From DASUBN01 sp036500225 (GTDB taxonomy: Bacteria; Pseudomonadota; Gammaproteobacteria; Natronospirales; REEB76), in assembly GCA_036500225.1 (NCBI GenBank), contig DASYCJ010000008.1, forward strand, positions 1 through 51,146: a DNA stretch of 51,146 nt, in the 5' to 3' direction. Shown here piece by piece: positions 36,727 to 44,571 of this stretch. Under the pieces are notes generated by a model. That model did not search any database and was not told the DNA's origin. It worked only from the letters and a program-made list of their open reading frames with translations. Every line of letters begins with the position of its first letter. Positions within the stretch are counted from its first letter, which is position 1. Position numbers and translations under genes: made by a program.

Positions 36727-39700
36727 ACGAGCCGCTCTCGCCGAACGGATCGAAGCCGGAATCGGCTTCGATCATCAACCGGATCGTCGCATTCGCTCTA
36801 GGGCAATGGGCGCTGATCGTCCTGCTATCGGTGTTGCTGACCGGCGCCGGGGTCTGGGCGCTGCAGCGGCTGCCGATGGACGCCTATCCCGACCTCTCAC
36901 CGCCGATGGTGGAGATCGTCACTCAGTGGCCAGGACATTCCGCCGAGGAGATGGAGCGCCTGATCACGGTGCCGGTCGAACTCGCCATGAACGACGTCCC
37001 CAGGCTCACCGCCAAACGGTCGATCTCGCTATACGGATTGTCCGACGTCACACTCACGTTCGGCGACAGTACCGATAAGTATTTCGCCCGCCAGCAGGTG
37101 TTCAATCGCCTGAGTTCGATCGACCTTCCGGACGGCGTGGCGCCATCGGTCTCACCGCTGTCCTCGCCCTCGGGCCTCATCTACCGTTACGTGCTGCAGA
37201 GCTCAGATCGATCACCCATGGAACTCAAGACCTGGGAGGACTGGGTCGTCGCGCCGCAATACCGCTCCATCCCGGGAGTGGCCGACGATTCGGCCTTCGG
37301 CGGCGGCGACATGCAGTACCAGGTGCTGCTGAATCCGGTCAAACTCGCTGCGCTCGGCCTGACGGTATCGCAGGTGGAGACTTCGCTGGCGGCTAACAAC
37401 GGCAACGCCGGCGGCGGCTTCTATTCTCAGGGCGGACAGTTCTCATACGTACGCGGTCTTGGACGGCTCACGACCCTTGAAGACGTCAACGACGTGGTGC
37501 TGGCGGTGCATAACGGCACGCCGATCCTGGTCAAGGACGTCGGCCATGTGCAGATCGGCATCGCCCCACGCTTGGGCGAGTTCGGATACATGGGCGAGGA
37601 TGATGCCGTGGAAGGCGTGATCCTGATGCTGACTGGGGAGAAGACCCAGGACGTGCTGAAGCGGATAGAAGCGAAGACCGCAGAACTGAACGGCGGGATA
37701 CTTCCCAAGGACATCCGCATCCATACCTTCTACGATCTGAGTGACCTCATCGCCCAGACCACGGGGGTGGTGGAGCGCAACCTGCTTGCAGGTATGTTGC
37801 TCGTGATTGCGGTGCTCATCTTCTTCCTATACGACATCCGCGCCGGTCTGATCGTAGCCGTCACTATCCCGTTGGCGCTGCTGTTCGCGTTCCTGTGCCT
37901 GGATATGAAGGGCGCCTCGGCCAACCTGCTATCCATCGGCGCGGTGGATTTCGGAATCCTCGTGGACGGCGCGATCTTCATGGTCGAGAACATATTCCGC
38001 GAGGTGGCGATGCAGCGCGGCGGACCGATCGACATCAAGACCGTGATCCGGAATGCCGCATCCGAGGTGGATCGCCCGCTGGTCTACGCGGTAGCGGTGA
38101 TGGTAGCGAGTTTCATGCCTATCTATGTCCTCACCGGGCCCTCTGGCACGCTGTTCAGACCGATGGCTGACACCATGATCTTCGCATTGGTCGGATCGCT
38201 GGTCGCTACGCTCACCCTGCTGCCAGTGCTGTGCGCGCTCTTCATGCGCAATGGGGTCCGCGAAAGGCGCAATGCCATCTATGAGAAGGTGAAGTCCGCA
38301 TACGCGCGTTGGCTCGAGTTGGCACTGCGTCGTCCTTGGCGGACCACTGCCGTGCCGGTCGCGCTGCTGGCCTTGTCGTTGTTGTTGGTGACGCGCGTCG
38401 GTGCGGAGTTCATGCCGCATCTCGACGAGGGCGCGCTGTGGGTCCGCGCCACCATGCCCTATACGGTCTCGTTCGATGAGGCCGCCAAGATCACACCGGA
38501 GATACGCGACGTGCTGCGTTCGTTCCCGGTAGTCACCACGGTCACGTCCGAACTCGGCCGCCCCGATGACGGCACCGATTCCACCGGATTCTTCAACGTC
38601 GAATTCTTCGTCGGTCTGAAGCCAGATTCGCAGTGGGGCGGCCAGTACCGCGACAAGCAGGCACTCATCGATGCCATCGATCGGAAACTTCAGGTCATGC
38701 CCGGCATCAACTTCAACTACACGCAACCCGCCGAGGACGCGGTAGACGAGGCGGAGACCGGCTTGAAGAGTTCCTTGGCGGTCAAGATCTTCGGTCCCGA
38801 TCTGGAGACCCTGCAACAGAAGGGTAAGCAGATAGAGCAGATCATGCAGGGTGTCCCCGGCATCACTGATGTGACACTGGTGCATGAGCTGGGACAACCT
38901 AACCTGGCGCTCACCATCAAGCGCGACGTCATCGCGCGATACGGATTGAACGTCTCGGACGTCAATGGCCTCATCGAGGCAGCGATCGGTGGCGACGTGG
39001 CGACACAAGTAGTGCAGGGCGAGAAACAGTTTGATCTGATCGTGCGACTGCAGCAGAAATACCGCGACAACCCACAAGCCATCGGCGACATCCCCATCGC
39101 CACGCCTACCGGGCAGGAGATCCCACTCAAGGAGCTTGCGAACATCCAGGATGCGAACGGCGCGTCGTTCATATACCGCGAGGATAATTCGCGTTACATC
39201 GGCGTTCAGTTCTCAGTGGCAGGCCGCGATCTCGCAGGCGCTGTCGATGATGCGATCCACCAAGTCGCCAAGCAGGTCAGTCTGCCACGAGGTTACCGCA
39301 TGGATTGGGGTGGCGAATACAAGGAATACACCGCGTCGCGAGCGCAGATGGGCGTGGTCTTGCCCTTCACGGTATTGCTGATATTCGGCCTGCTCTATGT
39401 GCTCTATGGCAACTTCAAGTTCCCGTTTATAACCGTGATCGGTGTGCTGCTGTCGGCACCGGTGGGCGGGGTAGCAGCGCTTTGGATCACGGGCACCCCC
39501 TTCTCCGTATCGTCCGGTATCGGTTTCATCGTGCTATTCGGTGTCTCGGTCCTGACGGGGGTGGTGTACATCTCCTGCGTCAACGAGTTGAGGCGTGACG
39601 GTCGGCCCCTCGACGTGGCTGTCAGTGAAGCGGCAGTCCTCCGTCTGCGGCCGATCATGATGACGGCCCTGGTTGCGGCCATCGGTCTGTTGCCGGCGGC

Positions 39701-39848
39701 CATTGCGACCGGCGTCGGCACGGACACGCAGCGCCCGTTCGCCCTGGTCATCGTCTGCGGGATGTTGACGCGCCTCGTCATCGGTGTGTTCCTGATGCCG
39801 GCTTTGTATGCACTCGTGGCACGACCCGGTGATCGGCTGGAGGTTTGA
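36723..39848 (+). CDS. Heavy-metal RND efflux pump, CzcA-like
   Basis: A 1041-residue proton-driven inner-membrane RND transporter with two sets of membrane segments and large periplasmic loops. The proton-relay motif of the heavy-metal (HME) branch, DFGILVDGAIFMVEN, is in TM4 with Asp409, Asp415 and Glu422, the same 6- and 7-residue spacing as Asp402, Asp408 and Glu415 of CzcA. N-terminal RLPMDAYPDLSPPMVEI is also typical. The Cu/Ag-type CusA sequence at this place differs (VDAA), so a divalent-cation substrate (Co, Zn, Cd, Ni) is more likely, but the metal cannot be fixed. It completes a tripartite export system with the two upstream genes. Confidence 0.93.
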   Translation: MNEPLSPNGSKPESASIINRIVAFALGQWALIVLLSVLLTGAGVWALQRLPMDAYPDLSPPMVEIVTQWPGHSAEEMERLITVPVELAMNDVPRLTAKRSISLYGLSDVTLTFGDSTDKYFARQQVFNRLSSIDLPDGVAPSVSPLSSPSGLIYRYVLQSSDRSPMELKTWEDWVVAPQYRSIPGVADDSAFGGGDMQYQVLLNPVKLAALGLTVSQVETSLAANNGNAGGGFYSQGGQFSYVRGLGRLTTLEDVNDVVLAVHNGTPILVKDVGHVQIGIAPRLGEFGYMGEDDAVEGVILMLTGEKTQDVLKRIEAKTAELNGGILPKDIRIHTFYDLSDLIAQTTGVVERNLLAGMLLVIAVLIFFLYDIRAGLIVAVTIPLALLFAFLCLDMKGASANLLSIGAVDFGILVDGAIFMVENIFREVAMQRGGPIDIKTVIRNAASEVDRPLVYAVAVMVASFMPIYVLTGPSGTLFRPMADTMIFALVGSLVATLTLLPVLCALFMRNGVRERRNAIYEKVKSAYARWLELALRRPWRTTAVPVALLALSLLLVTRVGAEFMPHLDEGALWVRATMPYTVSFDEAAKITPEIRDVLRSFPVVTTVTSELGRPDDGTDSTGFFNVEFFVGLKPDSQWGGQYRDKQALIDAIDRKLQVMPGINFNYTQPAEDAVDEAETGLKSSLAVKIFGPDLETLQQKGKQIEQIMQGVPGITDVTLVHELGQPNLALTIKRDVIARYGLNVSDVNGLIEAAIGGDVATQVVQGEKQFDLIVRLQQKYRDNPQAIGDIPIATPTGQEIPLKELANIQDANGASFIYREDNSRYIGVQFSVAGRDLAGAVDDAIHQVAKQVSLPRGYRMDWGGEYKEYTASRAQMGVVLPFTVLLIFGLLYVLYGNFKFPFITVIGVLLSAPVGGVAALWITGTPFSVSSGIGFIVLFGVSVLTGVVYISCVNELRRDGRPLDVAVSEAAVLRLRPIMMTALVAAIGLLPAAIATGVGTDTQRPFALVIVCGMLTRLVIGVFLMPALYALVARPGDRLEV

Positions 39849-39871
39849 CATGAGGGGCGAGCCCACGGCGT

Positions 39872-39897
39872 CAGCTCCAGCCCTCGGCTGGATGCTG
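39872..39897 (+). terminator. Strong hairpin after the efflux pump gene
   Basis: CAGC-TCCAGCC (39872-39882) pairs with GGCTGGA-GCTG (39886-39897) around the loop CTC, an 11-base-pair stem with a single bulged T at 39893, starting 24 bases after the pump stop. Only a poor T-rich tail follows, so it may be a weak terminator or a 3'-end stabiliser that separates the cassette from holA. Confidence 0.45.
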
Positions 39898-39918
39898 TCG
39901 GTATCTCGTGGCCTGCGC

Positions 39919-39924
39919 TATCAT
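39919..39924 (+). promoter_or_regulatory. Possible -10 box for holA
   Basis: TATCAT lies about 36 bases before the holA start in the 111-base spacer after the pump gene, with a poor -35 match (TGTCGG, 17 bases upstream). The cassette separates holA from its usual lptE-side promoter, so a local promoter would be expected here. Confidence 0.25.
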
Positions 39925-39959
39925 CGGGCCCATCGTTGGCAAGTCGACTGGCGGGATGT

Positions 39960-40964
39960 GTGAAGCTCGGACCCGACAGACTCTCATCTCAGTTGAAGGG
40001 CGACTTGCCGCCGGTGGTCTTCATCGCCGGCGAGGAACCCCTGCAACGGGAGGAGAGCGCGGACGCGATCCGCGCCGCCGCCCGTGCCCAGGGCTACACC
40101 GACCGCGAGGTGTTCGTGGCGGAGCGCAGCTTCGACTGGGATGCCATGCTCACGGCCGGGGCTAGCCTTTCCCTGTTCGCCTCCAAACGCATCCTGGAAC
40201 TCAGGATCCCCACCGGCAAGCCCGGCACCAAGGGTGCCGAGGCCCTGAGCAGCTATGCCAAAGACCCGGCCCCTGACACCTTATTGTTGGTGATCGCCGA
40301 GGAGAAGCTGGAAGGCAATCCAGTCTGGGCCCAGAACTTGGAACGTGCCGGCCTCATGGTGCAGGTCTGGCCCGTGGCGCCCGCAGAAGTACCGGCCTGG
40401 GTGCGTCAGCGCCTGAAGGCCAAGGGCTTCGATGCCACGCCGGACGCCGTGACCCTCATCAGCGGGCGAGTGGAGGGCAACCTGCTGGCCGCCAAGCAGG
40501 AGATCGAGAAGCTCACCTTGCTGCGCGAACCCGGGACTCTGGATGCAGAGGCGGTGGCGGAGGCCGTGACCGACAGTGCCCGCTACGATGCGTTCAAGCT
40601 CGTGGACGCGGCCCTGGCCGGCGATGTGCCGCGCACGGTGCGAGTGCTGGAAGGGCTCAAGGCCGAAGGTGAAGAACCAGTCCTGGTATTGGGTGCCTTA
40701 CTGCGCCAACTGAAGGAACTGGCGTCTTTCGCCCTCGAGATCGAAGCCGGCACCCCAGCGCAGCGGGTGACGGCGGGGGTCTGGGAGCGGCGCCGGCCCC
40801 TGATCCAGGCGGCCCTGAAACGCCGCAAAGCCATGGGCTGGCAACGTCTGCTCAAGCGGGCGCAACGTTCCGATCGGGTCCTGAAAGGGCGCGCCCACGG
40901 GCGGCCCTGGGATGAGCTGTTAGAATTGACCACTCAAATGGCCGGAAACACCTCCGGCCGCTGA
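39960..40964 (+). CDS. holA: DNA polymerase III delta subunit HolA
   Basis: The clamp-loader delta subunit (334 residues), which opens the beta clamp. The N-terminal region VKLGPDRLSSQLKGDLPPV and FIAGEEPLQREESADAIR match HolA; LLVIAEEKLEG and the C-terminal helical collar (RALxxLKAEGEEP-like, VLGALLRQLKELASF) follow. GTG 39960 is chosen because homology starts there; the frame stays open to TTG 39936. It normally follows lptE directly and still precedes nadD, rsfS and rlmH in the conserved order. Confidence 0.93.
   Translation: MKLGPDRLSSQLKGDLPPVVFIAGEEPLQREESADAIRAAARAQGYTDREVFVAERSFDWDAMLTAGASLSLFASKRILELRIPTGKPGTKGAEALSSYAKDPAPDTLLLVIAEEKLEGNPVWAQNLERAGLMVQVWPVAPAEVPAWVRQRLKAKGFDATPDAVTLISGRVEGNLLAAKQEIEKLTLLREPGTLDAEAVAEAVTDSARYDAFKLVDAALAGDVPRTVRVLEGLKAEGEEPVLVLGALLRQLKELASFALEIEAGTPAQRVTAGVWERRRPLIQAALKRRKAMGWQRLLKRAQRSDRVLKGRAHGRPWDELLELTTQMAGNTSGR
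40918..40926 (+). promoter_or_regulatory. Possible extended -10 box at the end of holA
   Basis: TGT followed by TAGAAT (40921-40926) is an extended -10-like element 60 bases before the nadD ATG, inside the last codons of holA. No clear -35 box is seen. It could give nadD-rsfS-rlmH-maf an internal promoter. Confidence 0.25.
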
Positions 40965-40985
40965 GCAGGAGTGCCGCGGCAGCGG

Positions 40986-41618
40986 ATGAGAAAAATTGGC
41001 ATCTTCGGGGGCAGTTTCGACCCCATCCATTTCGGCCATCTGCGGCCGGCGCTCGAGATCCTCGAAGCGCTCTCCTTGGACAGCATGCTCTTCATCCCCA
41101 GCGGACAGCCGCCGCATCGCGGTGCGCCTCAGGCCTCCGCTGAGACGCGTCTCGCCATGCTCAAGGCCGCGGTGGCTGGTGAGCCCCGCTTCCAGGTGGA
41201 TGAAAGGGAACTGAAGCGCGCCACGCCTTCATATACCTTCGACACCCTCAAGGCATTGCGTCGCGAACACGGCCATGACCGGTTGGTGCTGGTGCTCGGA
41301 CTGGATGCTTTCCTGGGCTTCACCGCCTGGCACCACTGGCAGGAGATATTGGACTTGGCGCATCTAGTGGTGGCGCACCGCCCGGGCTGGAACCTGCAGA
41401 CCGGCGGCGAGCTGGCCATGCTCCTGCAGGAGCGGCAGGTGGAGGATGCGCCGGCCATGATGCAACACGCTGCTGGCAAGCTGATGCTGCAGACGGTGAC
41501 CCAGCTGGAGATATCCTCCAGCCAGATCCGCGCCACGGCGGCCCGAGGCGGAGACTTGCGTTTCCTGGTGCCGGACCCGGTGCGCGCCCTGATACAGGAT
41601 TCCCATTGTTATGTCTGA
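40986..41618 (+). CDS. nadD: Nicotinate-nucleotide adenylyltransferase NadD
   Basis: Transfers AMP from ATP to nicotinate mononucleotide in NAD synthesis (210 residues). The nucleotidyltransferase motif GGSFDPIHFGH at residues 8-18 contains the HxGH-type His15 and His18, and ISSSQIRATAARG near the C-terminus is the second ATP-binding signature. The ATG at 40986 gives the family N-terminus MRKIGIFGG. A GTG at 40971 is in frame but overlaps the AGGAG element itself. It is located between holA and rsfS as is usual. Confidence 0.96.
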   Translation: MRKIGIFGGSFDPIHFGHLRPALEILEALSLDSMLFIPSGQPPHRGAPQASAETRLAMLKAAVAGEPRFQVDERELKRATPSYTFDTLKALRREHGHDRLVLVLGLDAFLGFTAWHHWQEILDLAHLVVAHRPGWNLQTGGELAMLLQERQVEDAPAMMQHAAGKLMLQTVTQLEISSSQIRATAARGGDLRFLVPDPVRALIQDSHCYV

Positions 41619-41627
41619 GGATCAAGC

Positions 41628-41972
41628 ATGAAACCCGAGAAGCTCAAGGATCTGGTGGTGGAAGCCCTGGAGGACATGAAGGGCGTGGACCTACGCGTGC
41701 TGGACGTACGCGGCATGACCGCGATCACCGACTTCATGATCGTGGTCAGTGGCACCTCCGACCGGCACGTGAAATCCCTGGCGCGCAATGCCTTGGACGT
41801 GGTGCGCGAGCACAAGGTGAAGCCCCTGGGCGTCGAAGGTGAACAGGGCGGCGAATGGGTGCTGGTGGATCTCGGCGACGTGGTGCTGCATGTGATGCGC
41901 CCGCAGGTGCGCGACTTCTACAATCTGGAGAAGCTCTGGTTGCCGGATATGAACAAGGCTGCCGGCAGCTGA
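41628..41972 (+). CDS. rsfS: Ribosomal silencing factor RsfS (YbeB)
   Basis: A 114-residue protein of the RsfS/Iojap family that binds ribosomal protein uL14 and blocks subunit joining in slow growth. Conserved elements are DLRVLDVRGMTAITDFMIV, SGTSDRHVKSLA and the C-terminal GEWVLVDLGDVVLHVM with RDFYNLEKLW. The length is typical. It starts nine bases after nadD, and rlmH follows eight bases after its stop. Confidence 0.96.
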   Translation: MKPEKLKDLVVEALEDMKGVDLRVLDVRGMTAITDFMIVVSGTSDRHVKSLARNALDVVREHKVKPLGVEGEQGGEWVLVDLGDVVLHVMRPQVRDFYNLEKLWLPDMNKAAGS

Positions 41973-41979
41973 GCGCGCT

Positions 41980-42450
41980 GTGCGCATCCATCTCATCGCT
42001 GCGGGCACGCGCATGCCAGTCTGGGTGGACGACGGCTTCCGCGACTATGCCGGACGCATGCCGCCGGAGTGCAAGCTGCTGCTGAAGGAGATTCCGCTGG
42101 GTACAGCCCGTGCCGGCGGCGATGCCCGCAAGGCCATGCAGGAAGAGGGCACGGCCATGCTCGCGGCTTTGCCTGATGGGGCTGGTGTCACTGCACTCGA
42201 TGTGCGCGGCAAGGCCCTGGATACGGACGCCCTGGCGAAGCTGCTCAACCGCTGGTTACAGGAAGGCCGCGACCAAGCGTTACTCGTCGGCGGTCCTGAG
42301 GGTCTCGCGCCCGATGTCCTTGCCAAGGCGGAATCCAGGCTCTCCCTCTCGCCCCTGACCCTGCCCCATGCACTGGTGCGGGTGGTAGTGGCAGAACAGA
42401 TATATAGAGCCTGGTCGATCCTTAAAAATCACCCTTATCATCGCGCCTGA
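41980..42450 (+). CDS. rlmH: 23S rRNA pseudouridine-1915 N3-methyltransferase RlmH
   Basis: A 156-residue SPOUT-class methyltransferase acting on helix 69 of 23S rRNA in assembled ribosomes. The SAM-binding knot includes LLVGGPEGL and LSLSPLTLPHALVRVVV, and the protein ends in the classic YRAWSILKNHPYHRA tail. It uses a GTG start, and its stop shares one base with the maf ATG (TGATG). The rsfS-rlmH pairing is conserved across bacteria. Confidence 0.97.
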   Translation: MRIHLIAAGTRMPVWVDDGFRDYAGRMPPECKLLLKEIPLGTARAGGDARKAMQEEGTAMLAALPDGAGVTALDVRGKALDTDALAKLLNRWLQEGRDQALLVGGPEGLAPDVLAKAESRLSLSPLTLPHALVRVVVAEQIYRAWSILKNHPYHRA

Positions 42451-43028
42451 TGGCTCCTCAGTTTTACCTAGCCTCGGCTTCTCCCCGCCGCCGACAGTTG
42501 CTGGAGCAGTTGGGGCTCAGATTCGAGGTGGTAGTGGCGGATGTGGACGAGAGTCCGAGACCCGGTGAGATGCCGCAGGATTACGTGTCTCGACTCGCAG
42601 AAGCCAAGGCGTTAGCGGGAGCAGAGCGCCTGGGAAATCCCGCTCTACCGGTACTGGCCGCGGATACAGCCGTGGTGCTGGAGGGGGCCATCTTGGGCAA
42701 GCCCCGGGACCGGGAAGACGCGATAGCCATGTTAGGTCGTCTCGGCGGGCGCTCCCATCAAGTATTATCGGCTATAGCCCTGTGGCAGTCGGACAGGGTC
42801 CGCGTCGCAGTAAGCCTGAGCGAAGTGAAGTTCAGGCGCATAGGCGAGGAAGAAGCCGCGGCCTACTGGGATAGCGGTGAGCCGCGGGACAAAGCCGGCG
42901 CCTACGGTATCCAAGGATTGGGTGGCATGTTCGTCGAGCATCTGGCCGGCAGCTACAGCGGTGTCGTGGGCCTGCCGCTGTTCGAGACTACTGCTCTGTT
43001 GCAAGAGGCAGGTATCGGTGTGCTCTGA
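42450..43028 (+). CDS. maf: Maf-family nucleoside triphosphate pyrophosphatase (YhdE type)
   Basis: A 192-residue house-cleaning pyrophosphatase that hydrolyses dTTP/UTP and modified nucleotides. Signatures: LASASPRRRQLLEQLG at residues 6-21, the ADTAVVLEG metal/substrate loop, LGGRSHQVLSAIAL, and YWDSGEPRDKAGAYGIQGLG, which places it in the YhdE-like dTTPase/UTPase group rather than the YceF m7GTP group. It is coupled to rlmH. A long hairpin separates it from rng, its frequent neighbour. Confidence 0.95.
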   Translation: MAPQFYLASASPRRRQLLEQLGLRFEVVVADVDESPRPGEMPQDYVSRLAEAKALAGAERLGNPALPVLAADTAVVLEGAILGKPRDREDAIAMLGRLGGRSHQVLSAIALWQSDRVRVAVSLSEVKFRRIGEEEAAAYWDSGEPRDKAGAYGIQGLGGMFVEHLAGSYSGVVGLPLFETTALLQEAGIGVL

Positions 43029-43037
43029 GTGAGGTTT

Positions 43038-43071
43038 GAGGAGTGATGGATCCACGGATCCGTCACTCCTC
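43038..43071 (+). terminator. Long hairpin between maf and rng
   Basis: GAGGAGTGA (43038-43046) pairs with TCACTCCTC (43063-43071); a T-G pair extends it, and GGATCC copies (43048-43053 and 43056-43061) continue the stem to a tiny loop, giving up to about 15 paired bases. It is ten bases after the maf stop and 24 before the rng ATG. There is no T-run, only AACCC then TTAAAAT. It may attenuate, stabilise the upstream mRNA end, or be a processing site of RNase E/G; a classical intrinsic terminator is less likely. Confidence 0.5.
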
Positions 43072-43077
43072 AACCCT

Positions 43078-43083
43078 TAAAAT
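43078..43083 (+). promoter_or_regulatory. Possible -10 box before rng
   Basis: TAAAAT lies 12 bases before the rng ATG, just after the hairpin. If used, the transcript would start within about five bases of the ATG, giving a nearly leaderless mRNA. It may be coincidental. Confidence 0.22.
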
Positions 43084-43095
43084 CGAGAGCACGCC

Positions 43096-44571
43096 ATGAG
43101 CGAAGAGATCCTGGTGAACGTGACGCCGCGGGAGACGCGCGCGGCATTGCTGGAAGACGGAGTACTGCAGGAGATCTACATCGAGCGCACCCGCCGCCGT
43201 GGGCTGGTGGGCAACATCTACAAGGGCACCGTGACCCGGGTCCTGCCAGGCATGCAGGCCGCCTTCGTCGAGCTTGGGTTAGCGCGCACCGCCTTCCTGC
43301 ACGCGTCGGACGTGGCCCGTACTCAGGGTCAGCAAGTCGCGGAAGGCGAGACTCCCTCCCCTCTGCCGGACATCCGCGAACTCCTTCACGAGGGCCAGCA
43401 TCTCCTGGTACAGGTGCTCAAGGATCCCTTGGGCAGCAAGGGCGCGCGCCTCACCACTCGCATCAGCATCCCATCCCGGTACCTCGTGTACATGCCGGGG
43501 GGCAGCGGCGTGGGGCTGTCTACGCGCATCGAAGACGAAGCCGAGCGCACGCGACTCAAGGGCCACATCGAAGCCTTCGCGCCCGAGCTCGCTGCTGGCG
43601 GCTATATCGCCCGCACTGCCGCGGAAGCGGCTCAGCCTGACGCCTTGCGCGCCGACATGCTATTCCTGAACAGGCTATGGGAGAGCGTGCAGCGCGATGG
43701 CGAGATCGCCAAGCCAGGTCAACGCGTGCACGAGGACCTGCCGTTGGCGGTGCGCATCCTGCGGGATCTCTCCAGCGAACGACTGCAGTCGGTAGCGGTG
43801 GATTCTGCCGAGACCGCAGAGCGTATGCGCCATTTCACCCGTACTTTCATACCGGATATGACTGACCGCATCGTGGTGCACGAGGCGGCGAAACCTATCT
43901 TCGAGCAGCACGGTGTCGAAGCGGAGATCCAGCGTGCCCTGGAGCGTAAGGTGCCTCTCAAGTCCGGTGGACACCTGGTCATAGACCAGACCGAATCCAT
44001 GACCACCATCGATGTGAACACCGGCGCCTACGTGGGCAAGAGCAACCTCGAAGACACCATCGTCCGCACCAATTTGGAGGCGGCCGAAGCGATCGCCCGG
44101 CAACTGCGCCTACGTAACCTCGGCGGCATCATCATCATCGACTTCATCGATATGGATGACGAGATACATAAGCAGTCGGTGTTACAGGCCTTGGAGAGGG
44201 CCCTCGCCCCAGATCACGCCAAGACCCAGGTGACGGCGGTCTCAGCCCTGGGTCTCGTGGAGATGACCCGCAAGCGCACACGCGAAAGCCTGGAACATGT
44301 GCTCTGCGAGCCTTGTCCAAGCTGTGCCGGGCGTGGTTCCCTGAAGAGCGCCGAGACCGTGTGCTACGACGTGTTCCGGGAACTCTTACGTGCCACGCGC
44401 CAGGCAGAGGCCAAGGAACTCCGGGTGCTGGCGGCCCAGGAAGTGGTGGACCTGTTACTGGATCAAGAGGCCGCCACCCTGGCAGAAGTCTCGGCTCAAG
44501 CCGGCAAGTTGGTGCGGCTGCAAGTCGAGGCCCTGTATTCACAAGAGCAGTTCGATGTGGTGCCCATCTGA
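43096..44571 (+). CDS. rng: Ribonuclease G
   Basis: A 491-residue endoribonuclease of the RNase E/G family, acting in 16S rRNA 5'-end maturation and mRNA decay. The N-terminal S1 domain includes GNIYKGTVTRVLPGMQAAFV. The catalytic Asp-bearing stretches are TIDVNTGAYVGK near residue 304 and IIDFIDMDD near 347. The zinc-link cysteines lie in CEPCPSCAGRG near 403-413. The length corresponds to RNase G, with no RNase E-type C-terminal scaffold. Its stop shares one base with yhdP (TGATG). Confidence 0.97.
   Translation: MSEEILVNVTPRETRAALLEDGVLQEIYIERTRRRGLVGNIYKGTVTRVLPGMQAAFVELGLARTAFLHASDVARTQGQQVAEGETPSPLPDIRELLHEGQHLLVQVLKDPLGSKGARLTTRISIPSRYLVYMPGGSGVGLSTRIEDEAERTRLKGHIEAFAPELAAGGYIARTAAEAAQPDALRADMLFLNRLWESVQRDGEIAKPGQRVHEDLPLAVRILRDLSSERLQSVAVDSAETAERMRHFTRTFIPDMTDRIVVHEAAKPIFEQHGVEAEIQRALERKVPLKSGGHLVIDQTESMTTIDVNTGAYVGKSNLEDTIVRTNLEAAEAIARQLRLRNLGGIIIIDFIDMDDEIHKQSVLQALERALAPDHAKTQVTAVSALGLVEMTRKRTRESLEHVLCEPCPSCAGRGSLKSAETVCYDVFRELLRATRQAEAKELRVLAAQEVVDLLLDQEAATLAEVSAQAGKLVRLQVEALYSQEQFDVVPI

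Noticed and set aside
37929..39077. Open frame of 382 codons on the minus strand inside the RND pump gene
   Set aside because: It is antisense to a conserved, motif-complete pump gene; high-GC coding DNA commonly leaves such shadow frames and its product shows no recognisable domain.
44313..44570. N-terminal extension of yhdP by 86 codons
   Set aside because: It is read inside rng in another frame, with Pro/Gly/Arg-rich sequence; the membrane anchor starts right after ATG 44571.
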